NCBI GenBank assembly: GCA_005884685.1
Contig: VBAH01000015.1
Location: 1 to 64,000 of the forward strand
From: Alphaproteobacteria bacterium
Lineage (GTDB): Bacteria; Pseudomonadota; Alphaproteobacteria; Rhizobiales; Xanthobacteraceae
Reading direction: 5' to 3'
Length of the DNA: 64,000 nt
The notes under the pieces were generated by a model. That model was not told the DNA's origin. It was given only the letters and a program-made list of their open reading frames with translations, and did not search any database. Positions 16,997-28,922 of the stretch are shown piece by piece. The position numbers and the translations under genes are program-made. The stretch's first letter is position 1. Each line of letters begins with the position of its first letter.

Positions 16997-18045
16997 TGCG
17001 CATCCCGAAGACCGCCCTGATCGGCGTTCCGATCCTGTTGCTGGTGCCGCTTGCGGTGCGCTTCGCCTTTCCGGCGGCGGAGAAATATTACCTGCACCTG
17101 CTGATCCAGATCCTGATCTGGTCGTTCATCTATACCGGCTGGTCGCTGATGGGCCGCTTCGGGCTCACTTCGCTCGGTCACGGCGCATTCACCGGCATCG
17201 GCGCCTACGTGATGGTGCTGTTGTGGAATTACGCCGGCATCACGCCGTGGATCGGCATTCCGGTCGCCATCGTCGTCTCGATCATCGTCGCATTGCTGGT
17301 CGGCTATCCCTGCTTCCGCCTGCGCATCGTCGGGCACTATTTCGCGCTGCTCACGCTCGCGCTGACCGAGTTCGTACGGCTCTGCATCGTCGGCCTGCGC
17401 GACTACACCGGCGGCTCGCTCGGCACGCAGCCGCGCCGCTTCGGCGACGGTGTCTCGCTCTATGCGCTGCAGTTCGAGCCGGACCGCGTGCTCTCCTATT
17501 ACGTCGCGCTCGCGCTGTGGGCGCTCGGCCTCTACGTCTGGTGGCGCATCGACCGCAGCATGGACCGCTATGCGCTCGACGCCGCGAGCCAGGACGAGGA
17601 TGCGGCGGCCTCGGTCGGCATCGACGTGACGCGCGAGAAGCTGAAGATCACCGCGATTTCGGCCGCCATGTGTGCGCTCGGCGGCGCGATCTACGCGCAA
17701 TACCAGATGTACATCGGGCCCGACACGATCGCGGGCTTGAGCGTCTCGCTCAACATCGTGTTCGCCGTGATCGCAGGGGGCATGTGGGTCATGCTCGGCC
17801 CGACCGTCGGCGCGGTGTTCACGCAGGTGCTGTCCGAGGTGCTGCGCGTCACGATCCAGAATTCGGCGGCGCTGCAGAAGGTCTTCGGCTCGGCGGTGCT
17901 GGCGCTCGACACGATGATCTACGGACTGCTGCTGATCCTGTTCATCATCTACATGCCGAAGGGGATACTCGGCACGCTGCTGGAACGGCGGGAGAAGAAG
18001 CAAGAAACTCCGCTCGTCCCCGCGAAAGCGGGGACCCGGAGCTAA
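16996..18045 (+). CDS. livM: Branched-chain-type ABC transporter permease LivM
   Basis: This is the second permease of the importer, 349 residues. LivM marks are SLGHGAFTGIGAYVMVLL, the ALTEFVRL segment, and GGMWVMLGPTVGAVF near the end. It overlaps livH by one base. The final residues (after KKQETP, reading LVPAKAGTRS) are translated from the family A repeat at 18009, which also supplies the stop codon. Confidence 0.93.
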   Translation: MRIPKTALIGVPILLLVPLAVRFAFPAAEKYYLHLLIQILIWSFIYTGWSLMGRFGLTSLGHGAFTGIGAYVMVLLWNYAGITPWIGIPVAIVVSIIVALLVGYPCFRLRIVGHYFALLTLALTEFVRLCIVGLRDYTGGSLGTQPRRFGDGVSLYALQFEPDRVLSYYVALALWALGLYVWWRIDRSMDRYALDAASQDEDAAASVGIDVTREKLKITAISAAMCALGGAIYAQYQMYIGPDTIAGLSVSLNIVFAVIAGGMWVMLGPTVGAVFTQVLSEVLRVTIQNSAALQKVFGSAVLALDTMIYGLLLILFIIYMPKGILGTLLERREKKQETPLVPAKAGTRS

Positions 18046-18087
18046 CAAGGAAGAACTGGATTCCCGCTTGCGCGGGAATGAGCGGAG
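18009..18087. repeat. Palindromic repeat (family A) overlapping the livM 3' end
   Basis: Hairpins CCCCGC-GAAA-GCGGGG and CCCGC-TTGC-GCGGG sit between CCGCTCG and TGAGCGG ends. The repeat lies between convergent livM and the NTF2-like gene and may act as a two-way transcription stop. Confidence 0.85.
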
Positions 18088-18093
18088 ATCGGG

Positions 18094-18465
18094 CTAACGC
18101 GTCTCCGTCTTGAACGCCTTGGCGACGATACGCCAGCCGTCCCTGGTCTTGAGCAGCGTCAGGTAGTCGACGAAAAAGCGTGGCGGCAGCGCGCATTCGA
18201 CCTTCGCGAAGGCCGAAACCGGCCCCGACTGGTCGATGGTCACGATGCGGTCGTGGCGCGCCAGTCCTTGCGATTTCGCCGATGGCCTGCTGCGTACCAT
18301 GTCGAGCCACTTGTCGCGCGGTACATCCGCGACATCGCCGTTCGTCTCCGAGTAGAGATGCGACACCGGATGGAACGCCTGCGCGATTTTCTCCGTGTCG
18401 CCTTCATGCAGGCCGTCGAGGTAGGTCCACAGCGTTTTTTCGATGGCGGCGGTTTCGCTGGTCAT
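18094..18465 (-). CDS. NTF2-like (SnoaL/lumazine-binding-like) protein
   Basis: This small cone-fold protein of 123 residues resembles the nuclear transport factor 2-like family. Recognisable parts are IEKTLWTYLDGLHEGDTEKIAQAFHP at the N-terminus and VDYLTLLKTRDGWRIVAKAF at the C-terminus. Such proteins range from steroid isomerases to ligand-binding domains and no activity can be assigned. It lies 12 bp downstream of the CorC-like gene and could be co-transcribed with it. Confidence 0.8.
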   Translation of the reverse strand: MTSETAAIEKTLWTYLDGLHEGDTEKIAQAFHPVSHLYSETNGDVADVPRDKWLDMVRSRPSAKSQGLARHDRIVTIDQSGPVSAFAKVECALPPRFFVDYLTLLKTRDGWRIVAKAFKTETR

Positions 18466-18477
18466 TCGGTTTCCTCC

Positions 18478-19767
18478 TCATGCCACTTTCGCTGCCGCGC
18501 CTTTGCGGTTGAGCGGCACGACCTGCAGCGCGGTGATGCGGTTGCGCTCTTTCTTCAGCACGCGGAAGCGGAAGCCGTGGAAGGTGAAGCTTTGCCCGGC
18601 TTCCGGGATCGCGCGCGCTTCGTGAATGACGAGGCCGGCGATGGTGGTCGCTTCCTCGTCCGGCAGGCTCCAGTCCATCAGCCGGTTGAGATCGCGGATC
18701 GGCACCGCGCCATCGACCACCACGGAGCCGTCCGGCTGCGGCTTGCAGCCGCTCACCGTGATGTCGTGCTCGTCGGAAATATCGCCGACGATCTCCTCCA
18801 GAATATCCTCCAGCGTCACCAGCCCCATTACCTCGCCGTACTCGTCGACCACGAGCGCGAAGTGCGTCTTGCGCCGGCGGAAGGCCTTGAGCTGCTCCGA
18901 CAGCGGGCGAATGTCCGGCACGAACCAGGGCGGCAGCGCGATCGCCGAAATGTCGATCTTCGACAGATCGCCGGCGGCCGCCTGAATCGCGCGCAACAGG
19001 TCCTTCGCATGCAGGATGCCGATGATGTTCTCGGCCGACCCGCGCCACAGCGGAACGCGCGTCACCGGCGCGGCGAGCACCGCTGCGATCACTTCCTCGG
19101 CCGGCTCGTCGACGCTCACGGTGATCATCTCGGTGCGGTGAATCATCACGTCGGACACCGTGAGATCGCGCAGGTCGAGCAGCCCGCCGAGCATGTCGCG
19201 GTCGAGCTTCTCGACGCCGCCCTCCTGGTGCAGGAGGTCGACGGTGCCGCGCAGCTCCTCATGGGCGGAGAGAACCGGACGGTCGCCGACCTGCGCGCCG
19301 GCCATCCGCAGGATCCCGCGCACCAGCGCCTCGATCGCGATCAGCACCGGTCCGAGCAGCCGTACCGACCAGTTGATCGGACGGGCTGCCAGCAGCGCAA
19401 TACGGTCCGGATCGTTGATCGCGACGGTCTTGGGCAGCACCTCCGCGAAGACCACGACCAGCACCGTCATGATGACGGTCGCGTAAACCACGCCGACGTC
19501 GCCGAACCAGACGAGGAACAGGCTGGTGGCGAGCGAGGAGGCCGCGATGTTCACCGCATTGTTGCCGAGCAGCAGCGCGCCGATCAGCCGCTCGCGCGCT
19601 TCGAGCAGCCGGTTGACGATGCCGGCGCTGCGGTTTCCCTTCTTCTCGAGCCGCAGCATGCGCCCGCGCGAAAACGCCATCAGCGCCGTCTCGCTGCCGG
19701 CAAAGAAAAACGACAGCAGCAGACAGACGAGGATGACGACGATCGAAAGCCAGTCGAAGAGCGTCAT
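18478..19767 (-). CDS. HlyC/CorC family protein (CNNM transmembrane domain, CBS pair, CorC domain)
   Basis: This integral membrane protein of 429 residues is of the CNNM/CorC class, linked to magnesium or cobalt handling. The N-terminal DUF21/CNNM membrane domain (residues 1 to about 190) includes FFAGSETALMAFSR and LLLGNNAVNIAAS. Two CBS motifs follow (about 200-330, with LVVDEYGEVMGLVTLEDILEEIVGDI). The C-terminal CorC_HlyC domain has PDEEATTIAGLV and FRFRVLKKERNRI. The start lies 3 bp after the aroB stop, so it is in the aroK-aroB transcript. Confidence 0.9.
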   Translation of the reverse strand: MTLFDWLSIVVILVCLLLSFFFAGSETALMAFSRGRMLRLEKKGNRSAGIVNRLLEARERLIGALLLGNNAVNIAASSLATSLFLVWFGDVGVVYATVIMTVLVVVFAEVLPKTVAINDPDRIALLAARPINWSVRLLGPVLIAIEALVRGILRMAGAQVGDRPVLSAHEELRGTVDLLHQEGGVEKLDRDMLGGLLDLRDLTVSDVMIHRTEMITVSVDEPAEEVIAAVLAAPVTRVPLWRGSAENIIGILHAKDLLRAIQAAAGDLSKIDISAIALPPWFVPDIRPLSEQLKAFRRRKTHFALVVDEYGEVMGLVTLEDILEEIVGDISDEHDITVSGCKPQPDGSVVVDGAVPIRDLNRLMDWSLPDEEATTIAGLVIHEARAIPEAGQSFTFHGFRFRVLKKERNRITALQVVPLNRKGAAAKVA

Positions 19768-19770
19768 GGC

Positions 19771-20913
19771 CTAGTTGAGCTTTTCCGAGAGAAACGCGCG
19801 CACCTGTGCGGCATCGACATCGCGTGCGACAAACGCCTGGCCGATGCCGCGCACGAGGATGAACGTGAGCTTGCCGCGCTGCACCTTCTTGTCCTGCGCG
19901 ATCAGACTCATCAGCGTATCGGGGTCGGTGCGCAAGGCCGGCACCTCGCTCAGCCGCGTCGGCAGGCCGGCAGCCGCCAGATGCTGCGCGACGCGGCCGG
20001 CGTCGTTGCCGGCCACGAGGCCGAGCCGGGTGGAGAACTCGAACGCACAGACGATACCGAGCGCGACCGCTTCGCCATGCAACAGCTTGTCGGAAAATCC
20101 GGCGGCGGCTTCAAAGGCGTGGCCGAAGGTGTGTCCGAGATTGAGCAGAGCGCGCTCGCCGGTCTCGCGCTCGTCGCGCGCGACGATGCCGGCCTTGCCG
20201 CGGCATGCGACCGCAATCGCGTGCTCGCGCGCCAAACTTCCCGAAGCGCTGCCGCCCGCGAACACGTCCTGCCGGTTCGCCTCGAGCCAGGCGAAGAAGC
20301 CCGCATCGCCGAGCAGCCCGAATTTCGCAAGCTCCGCGTAGCCGGCGCGAAACTCGCGCGGCGGCAGGGTGTCGAGCAGCGCGGTGTCGGCGATCACGTG
20401 GATCGGCTGATGGAAGGCGCCGACGAGGTTCTTGCCGTGCCGGGAGTTGATCGCGGTCTTGCCGCCCACCGAGGAGTCGACCTGCGCCAGCAGGGTGGTC
20501 GGCACCTGCACGACGTCGAGGCCGCGCCGCACAATCGCGGCGGCGAACCCCGCGAGGTCGCCGACGACGCCGCCGCCGAGCGCGATCACCACGTCGTTGC
20601 GCTCGATGCGCGCTTCGAGCAGCCGGTCGCAGACCTCTTCCAGGATGCGCCAGCTTTTCGTCGTCTCGCCGGGCGGCACGATGAGCGGGATCGCGCGGAT
20701 ACCAGCCTTGGCGAGCGACGCCGCGGCGGCTTCGAGATGGCGTGCCGCCACGGTCTCGTCGGTGACGATCGCGGCGGACGCGCCCGGCTTGAGCGCCGCG
20801 ATCCGTTTGCCCAGTTCGGCGAGCAGCCCGCGGCCGATCGCGATGTCATAGGCGCGTGCACCGAGCGCCACCGGCACCGTGGTTGTTTCGCCGACGCGCA
20901 GCGGAGCCGTCAT
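19771..20913 (-). CDS. aroB: 3-dehydroquinate synthase
   Basis: This is the second enzyme of the shikimate pathway, making 3-dehydroquinate from DAHP with NAD+ and a divalent metal. It has 380 residues. Motifs are IALGGGVVGDLAGFAA (NAD binding), VQVPTTLLAQVDSSVGGKT, LNLGHTFGHAFE and LLHGEAVALG (metal ligands). The ATG at 20913 overlaps the aroK stop as TGATG, which supports coupled translation; a GTG one codon earlier is possible. Confidence 0.97.
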   Translation of the reverse strand: MTAPLRVGETTTVPVALGARAYDIAIGRGLLAELGKRIAALKPGASAAIVTDETVAARHLEAAAASLAKAGIRAIPLIVPPGETTKSWRILEEVCDRLLEARIERNDVVIALGGGVVGDLAGFAAAIVRRGLDVVQVPTTLLAQVDSSVGGKTAINSRHGKNLVGAFHQPIHVIADTALLDTLPPREFRAGYAELAKFGLLGDAGFFAWLEANRQDVFAGGSASGSLAREHAIAVACRGKAGIVARDERETGERALLNLGHTFGHAFEAAAGFSDKLLHGEAVALGIVCAFEFSTRLGLVAGNDAGRVAQHLAAAGLPTRLSEVPALRTDPDTLMSLIAQDKKVQRGKLTFILVRGIGQAFVARDVDAAQVRAFLSEKLN

Positions 20914-21530
20914 CACGGCGCCGCCTCGACGGCCGGCGTGAGCCCGGCACCGAGCACGCGCGCAAGCTCAGCCACGATCTCGTTGACGATGATCTCGTGC
21001 GACACTTCGCGCGACATCACGGTGACGTCCGCCTGCGCGTAGATGGGATAGCGCTCGTCCATCAGATGGCGGATGCGCTGCGCCGGTTCGCCCTGCAGCA
21101 TCGGGCGGTCGGCGGTGGCGCGCCGTTTGACGCGCCGCATCAGCACCTCGAACTCGGCCTTGAGCCAGACCGAGACACCCTTCTGGCGGGTGGCGGCGCG
21201 CGTCTCGGCGTTCATGAAGGCGCCGCCGCCGGTCGCGAGCACCTGCGGGCCGCTCTCCAGAAGCCGGGCAATGACGCGTTGCTCCCCCGACCGGAAGTAG
21301 GGTTCGCCATAGGTGGCGAAAATCTCCGCGATGGTCATGCCGGCCGCGGCCTCGATCTCGGCATCGGCATCGACAAAGGTCAGGCCCAGCCGCTGCGCCA
21401 GCCGGCGGCCGATCGAGGACTTGCCGGCCCCCATCATGCCGACGAGCACGACCGAACGCCGCCCGAGCACCGCCAGCAACGCGGTCTCTTGCGGCGCAAC
21501 GCCCGCGTCTTGTGTGGCCGCTTCGCTCAT
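20913..21530 (-). CDS. aroK: Shikimate kinase
   Basis: This enzyme phosphorylates shikimate in aromatic amino-acid synthesis, 205 residues. The P-loop GMMGAGKS is at residues 31-38. Shikimate-binding residues appear in DADAEIE and GGGAFMN, and a lid-type segment is near RVKRRATADRPML. It has a 25-residue N-terminal extension before the P-loop domain. It is the first gene of aroK-aroB-corC and is divergent from the small membrane peptide and xerD. Confidence 0.96.
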   Translation of the reverse strand: MSEAATQDAGVAPQETALLAVLGRRSVVLVGMMGAGKSSIGRRLAQRLGLTFVDADAEIEAAAGMTIAEIFATYGEPYFRSGEQRVIARLLESGPQVLATGGGAFMNAETRAATRQKGVSVWLKAEFEVLMRRVKRRATADRPMLQGEPAQRIRHLMDERYPIYAQADVTVMSREVSHEIIVNEIVAELARVLGAGLTPAVEAAP

Positions 21531-21733
21531 CTGATTCGTGTTCCGGGCCGCGCCGAACAGGCGCCGTGCGCGTTGATTTTCCGTAACGATATACCGCGGC
21601 GCCGCCGCCCTTGCCAGTTGTGACGGAACGTGATGGTTAGGGGCTTCCGCGCATTCTGCCGGACCGGGATGTCGGGTTCACGTTGACCCTGCGGCGGGCA
21701 TTTCCGGATTGCGGATGTTGACGAGTTGCCACA

Positions 21734-21883
21734 ATGCCGAGCCTGATCCGCCTTCTCGTGGTTGTCGGCCTCCTGGGCGGCGCCGCCTACGGCGCAATGT
21801 TTGCGCTCGCCAATTTCGTGCAGCCGAAGCCGCGCGAGATGACCATCACGATCCCGCAGCAGCGGCTCACCAAGCCGAACTGA
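21734..21883 (+). CDS. Small single-pass membrane protein of unknown function (49 residues)
   Basis: This is a short open reading frame encoding 49 residues. An N-terminal transmembrane helix (about residues 5-28, rich in L, V, G and A) is followed by a polar tail with PKPREMTITIPQQRL. It lies between divergent aroK and co-directional xerD. From memory a similar small protein sits at this place in Bradyrhizobium relatives, which supports it being real. Codon use matches the neighbours. No function is known. Confidence 0.7.
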   Translation: MPSLIRLLVVVGLLGGAAYGAMFALANFVQPKPREMTITIPQQRLTKPN

Positions 21884-21937
21884 TTTTGCTCCCCCGCAAG
21901 CGGGTCAACGGGTAATGCTTCATGCGGGACGATTCCT

Positions 21938-22888
21938 ATGAAGCCAACCGACGAGCGGCTGATCGACCTCTATCTCGACATGCTGGCGGCCGAGCGCGGC
22001 GCGGCGGCGAATACGCTCGAAGCCTACCGGCGCGACCTTGAGGATTTCTCCGGCGATCTCCGTCAGCAGGGCGGCACAATCGCGGCCGCGGACAGCGACG
22101 CGATCCGCGACTACCTCGGACGCTTGAGCGCGCGCGGATTTTCCGCCGGCTCGGTCGCACGGCGGCTCTCGGCGGTGCGCCAGCTCTATCGCTTCCTTTA
22201 TGCCGAGGGAAATCGCAAGGACGATCCCGCGGCGGCGATCGAGGGTCCGAAGCGTGGCCGCGCGCTGCCCAAGGTGCTGTCGGTCGGCCACGTCGATCAG
22301 TTGCTCGCGACCGCGCGCAGCGCGATGGGCGAGGGTGCGATCATGCAGCGCGTGCGTGCCGCGCGGCTCAACTGCCTGCTCGAGGTTCTCTACGCGACGG
22401 GCTTGCGTGTTTCCGAGCTCGTCACGCTGCCGGCGTCCGCGGCGCAGCGCGACCAGCGCATGCTGATCGTGCGCGGCAAGGGCAACAAGGAGCGGCTCGT
22501 GCCGCTCAACGAATCCGCCCGGCAGGCGATGCGCGACTATCTCGCGCTGCGCGAGGAGGCGGGCGCGAAGCTTGCCAGCAAGGGCTCGGCCAGGCCGGCG
22601 AAGTGGCTGTTCCCGTCATTCGGTGCGAGCGGACATCTGACGCGCCAGCACTTTGCGCGCGATCTGAAGGCGCTGGCCGCTGCGACCGGGCTCAAGCCGA
22701 CGCAGGTCAGCCCGCATGTGCTGCGCCATGCGTTCGCGAGCCACTTGCTGCAGAACGGAGCCGATCTGCGCTCGGTGCAAACGCTGCTCGGCCACGCCGA
22801 CATCTCGACCACGCAGATCTATACGCATGTGCTGGAGGAGCGGCTGAAAAGCCTGGTGCGCGACCTGCATCCGCTGGGGGAAACGTGA
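21938..22888 (+). CDS. xerD: Site-specific tyrosine recombinase XerD
   Basis: This recombinase resolves chromosome dimers at dif together with XerC. It has 316 residues. The catalytic set is complete: R157 (GLRVSELVTL), K182 (GKGNKERLVPL), H260 and R263 (SPHVLRHAFASHLL), H286 (LLGHADISTTQIYTH) and Y295. The N-terminal SAM-like core-binding domain spans about residues 8-95. Housekeeping context (accA, aroK) and length argue against a phage integrase. Confidence 0.95.
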   Translation: MKPTDERLIDLYLDMLAAERGAAANTLEAYRRDLEDFSGDLRQQGGTIAAADSDAIRDYLGRLSARGFSAGSVARRLSAVRQLYRFLYAEGNRKDDPAAAIEGPKRGRALPKVLSVGHVDQLLATARSAMGEGAIMQRVRAARLNCLLEVLYATGLRVSELVTLPASAAQRDQRMLIVRGKGNKERLVPLNESARQAMRDYLALREEAGAKLASKGSARPAKWLFPSFGASGHLTRQHFARDLKALAAATGLKPTQVSPHVLRHAFASHLLQNGADLRSVQTLLGHADISTTQIYTHVLEERLKSLVRDLHPLGET

Positions 22889-22992
22889 CGCCAAGGCTGG
22901 AATGCCAGTCCCTTTCTTGACTCGGCGGCACCCAGCAGCCAGTTTCCGCCGCCTGCGGCAGGCGCCGGATGTTGTCCCCATATTGAGGCGCG

Positions 22993-23943
22993 ATGCGCTC
23001 TTATCTCGATTTCGAAAAGCCGGTCGGCGAGCTCGAGCAGAAGATCGAGGAGCTGCGCGCCATGCAGGCGAGCGGCGACGTGTCGGTCGCCGACGAGATC
23101 GAACGACTCGAAGCCAAGGCGGCACAGACGCTCACCGAGCTCTACGAGAATCTCACGCCGTGGCAGAAGACGCAGGTCGCGCGCTGGCCGACGCGGCCGC
23201 ACTGCCTCGACTACGTGGCTGCGCTGATCACGGATTTCACGCCGCTCGCGGGCGACCGCAAGTTCGGCGACGATGAGGCCATCGTCGGCGGCTTCGGCCG
23301 CTTCCGCGGCGAGAGCGTCTGCGTTATCGGCCAGGAAAAGGGCTCCACGACCGAAAGCCGGCTCAAGCACAATTTCGGAATGGCGCGGCCCGAAGGCTAT
23401 CGCAAGGCGGTGCGGCTGATGGACATGGCCGACCGCTTCGGCATCCCGGTGATCGCGTTGGTGGATACGGCCGGCGCGTACCCGGGAATCGGCGCCGAGG
23501 AGCGCGGGCAGGCGGAGGCGATCGCGCGCTCGACCGATGCGTGTCTCATGCTCGGCGTGCCGAACGTCGCGGTGATCCTGGGTGAGGGCGGGTCGGGCGG
23601 CGCCATCGCGATTGCGACCGCGAACCGCGTGCTGATGCTGGAGCACGCGATCTACAGCGTGATCTCGCCCGAGGGCGCGGCCTCGATCCTGTGGCACGAC
23701 ACATCGAAGGCGCAGGAGGCCGCCACCAACATGAAGATCACTGCCGAGGACCTGATGCGCTTCGGGGTGATCGACGAGATCGTCCCGGAGCCGGTGGGGG
23801 GCGCACACCGCGATCCGGCGGCCGCGATCGAGGCGACGGGGGCAGCCATCGGGAACGCCCTGGCGGGCCTCTCGGGCCTTGACCGGGATGCCGTCCGGCG
23901 CCAGCGGCGCGAGAAATTCCTCAATATCGGCAGGGTGCTTTGA
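22993..23943 (+). CDS. accA: Acetyl-CoA carboxylase carboxyltransferase subunit alpha
   Basis: This is the carboxyltransferase alpha subunit that, with AccD, makes malonyl-CoA for fatty-acid synthesis. It has 316 residues. It starts with the AccA signature [18 protein letters not shown] and contains [29 protein letters not shown] and [12 protein letters not shown], followed by [13 protein letters not shown]. The gene stands alone downstream of xerD. Confidence 0.97.
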   Translation: MRSYLDFEKPVGELEQKIEELRAMQASGDVSVADEIERLEAKAAQTLTELYENLTPWQKTQVARWPTRPHCLDYVAALITDFTPLAGDRKFGDDEAIVGGFGRFRGESVCVIGQEKGSTTESRLKHNFGMARPEGYRKAVRLMDMADRFGIPVIALVDTAGAYPGIGAEERGQAEAIARSTDACLMLGVPNVAVILGEGGSGGAIAIATANRVLMLEHAIYSVISPEGAASILWHDTSKAQEAATNMKITAEDLMRFGVIDEIVPEPVGGAHRDPAAAIEATGAAIGNALAGLSGLDRDAVRRQRREKFLNIGRVL

Positions 23944-24099
23944 CCCGCTTTTGACCCTGGTTTACCTTTCGTTCACCATATCCGTGCTGCAAGCGGGGTC
24001 AGTGTTCCGCCTGCCTTGCGATTGCCGCATCTTTAAGGATAACGGATACGTAATAGGGGCCTGCCGGGACCAGCCGGACACAGGCCGGGGAGCACGGGG

Positions 24100-25668
24100 T
24101 TGACGATTTCTGGCTGCCTCAGGGGCCTGATGACGTCGGCGGCGCTGGCCGCCGCGGTGGCGCTCGCCGGCTGCGAGACCGACGGCCTGCAATCCGGCCG
24201 CGCGATGAAAGAGCTTTCGGCCGAAATGCGCGCCGAGCTCACGCAGAAGAACATGCCGCTCGAGTCGCCGCTGCTGGTGCGGCTGTTCAAGCAGGAAGCC
24301 GAGCTCGAGGTCTGGAAGCAGGACGCCTCCGGCCGCTATGAACTCTTGAAGACCTATCCGATTTGCCGCTGGTCGGGCGAGCTCGGCCCGAAGGTCAAGG
24401 AAGGCGACCGCCAGGCGCCCGAGGGCTTCTACACCATCACCCCGGCGCAGATGAACCCGAATTCGCAGTTCTACCTGTCGTTCAACATGGGCTTCCCCAA
24501 CGCCTACGACAAAGCGTGGGGGCGCACCGGCGCGCACCTGATGGTGCACGGCGATTGTTCCTCGCGCGGCTGCTACGCGATGACCGACGACCAGATCGGC
24601 GAGATTTATGCGCTCGCGCGCGAGAGCTTCTTCGGCGGGCAGCGCGCCTTCCAGGTGCAGGCCTATCCGTTCCGCATGACGCCGGCGAACTTTGCGAAGC
24701 ACCGCAACAATCCCAACATTCCCTTCTGGCGCATGCTGAAGGAAGGCAACGACCACTTCGAGGTCACGCACCAGGAGCCGGTCGTCGAGGTGTGCGAGAA
24801 GCGCTACGTGTTCAATCCCGGCGCACCGCAGAACTACACGCCCGCCAACAACGGCATCAAGCTCGGCACGCCATGGGGCGGTTTCCGCGATCAGCAGACG
24901 CAACCTGTTTCGCTCAAATTCAATCCGGCCGGAAAGTGCCCGGCTTACGAGGTACCGTCCGAGGTGCTCGCCGAAGTCAAGGCGAAGCAGCGCCAGGACG
25001 ACGCGCAGATTGCTTCGCTCTCGAATCGCGTCAGCGCCGCGCCGATCAAGACCGGGCGCGACGGCGGCATGCACCCGATGTTCCTCGCCAAGCTCAAGCC
25101 GCAGGAAGTGCGCGAGCCGGACGGCACCGTGCGCTACATGGTCGACGAGAGCGCCAAGAAGAAGCTCGGCACCTACGTCAATCCGCCGATCGAGACATAT
25201 CCGACCGAGCCCGAGACCGTCACGACGGCGGCGAACGCGCCTGCTTCGCGCACCGCTCCGAAGCAGAATGGCGGCAGCGTCTACATGACGGCGGCGGCGG
25301 AATCGAAGCCCGCCCCGGCGCCGGCGCCTGCATCGTCTCAATCCGGCGGGATGTTCTCCGGCCTCGTCGCCTCGGCGGGCCGCTGGTTCGGTAGCGATCG
25401 CGAGGATACCAAGCCGGTGTCGCCGCCCGCAGCCAGAGCGGCCGCGCCGGCGCCTGCGCCAAAGCCGCGGCCGCAGCCCGCCGCGACGGCGGCCGCGCAC
25501 CCCAAGATGCAGCCGGGCGCTCCTGTCCCGGAGGAGCAGACCGCGCAGGCTGCGCCGGCGTCGACACCCGCGCGGCAGTCGGCGGCGAGCGGCGCGAGCC
25601 TGATGAACGGTGCGGCGCCGACCGTGCCGACCGGCAGCTTCGATCAGCGCTGGGGCCCGGTGCGGTAG
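24100..25668 (+). CDS. L,D-transpeptidase family lipoprotein (YafK-like) with a long proline/alanine-rich tail
   Basis: This is a probable peptidoglycan-modifying enzyme of 522 residues. The N-terminus is a lipoprotein signal with lipobox LAGC (Cys about residue 25). The catalytic YkuD/YafK motif is HGDCSSRGCYAM at about 149-160, with GFYTITPAQMNPNSQF upstream. The C-terminal 150 residues are low-complexity A/P/K/Q sequence, probably a disordered periplasmic linker. I use the TTG at 24100 because a GGGGAG site precedes it; ATG 24130 would also leave a valid lipoprotein signal. No neighbour shares an operon. Confidence 0.87.
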   Translation: MTISGCLRGLMTSAALAAAVALAGCETDGLQSGRAMKELSAEMRAELTQKNMPLESPLLVRLFKQEAELEVWKQDASGRYELLKTYPICRWSGELGPKVKEGDRQAPEGFYTITPAQMNPNSQFYLSFNMGFPNAYDKAWGRTGAHLMVHGDCSSRGCYAMTDDQIGEIYALARESFFGGQRAFQVQAYPFRMTPANFAKHRNNPNIPFWRMLKEGNDHFEVTHQEPVVEVCEKRYVFNPGAPQNYTPANNGIKLGTPWGGFRDQQTQPVSLKFNPAGKCPAYEVPSEVLAEVKAKQRQDDAQIASLSNRVSAAPIKTGRDGGMHPMFLAKLKPQEVREPDGTVRYMVDESAKKKLGTYVNPPIETYPTEPETVTTAANAPASRTAPKQNGGSVYMTAAAESKPAPAPAPASSQSGGMFSGLVASAGRWFGSDREDTKPVSPPAARAAAPAPAPKPRPQPAATAAAHPKMQPGAPVPEEQTAQAAPASTPARQSAASGASLMNGAAPTVPTGSFDQRWGPVR

Positions 25669-25672
25669 CGGG

Positions 25673-25796
25673 CTGTCATTCCGGGGCCGAGCGAAGCGAG
25701 GAGCCCGGAATCCATAAACACGAGACCGTCCGTATCACGCAGTATTGCGGTTATGGATTCCGGGCTCGGCGCTGCGCGCCGCCCCGGAATGACAAC
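25673..25796. repeat. Palindromic intergenic repeat (family B)
   Basis: CTGTCATTCCGGGG is mirrored by CCCCGGAATGACA. Inner arms GGAATCCATAA and TTATGGATTCC surround a 30-bp centre. It lies between the convergent L,D-transpeptidase and secA genes and is a candidate two-way terminator. Confidence 0.85.
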
Positions 25797-25800
25797 TGCC

Positions 25801-28602
<2,802 letters not shown>

Positions 28603-28922
28603 CAGTGGCAAATCCTTTTCGGTTCCGCATCTGTCCGATGCGGCCTGCGCCGCCCGATGCGCCTTGAGGATGGCGCTTTTCGGGCTTGTCGGGCGGGCAA
28701 CATAAAGAGCCCCGCCGGACGGGCCTGCGAGGTGCTGGGCAGAGATAGGAGGGGGTCCAATCCTTGTCAATCGGCCCGGTTTTGCCGTTTTTCTGCGCGA
28801 AAGCTGCCGCTCACGCCGTTGTCAAAGCGCCCGAGCAATCTGCCATTGCCATCAATGTACGATTGCGCGAGTGTCCGCCGCCTATCGCGGGGGCATTTTT
28901 TCCCGGACCGAAGGACCCTTCC
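28603..28922. other. Divergent intergenic region between secA and the parvulin gene
   Basis: These 320 bp separate two divergent starts and must hold both promoters. I see no member of the repeat families, no convincing terminator and no RNA gene. An AAAGGA sequence about 10 nt before the secA ATG is a plausible ribosome site. Open frames extend into the region from both sides but do not resemble the families. Confidence 0.6.

Noticed and set aside
21938-22888. Tyrosine recombinase as a phage or island integrase
   Set aside because: Length, the XerD-type motifs and the core-gene neighbourhood (aroK, accA) indicate chromosomal XerD; no att-like duplication or tRNA is nearby.
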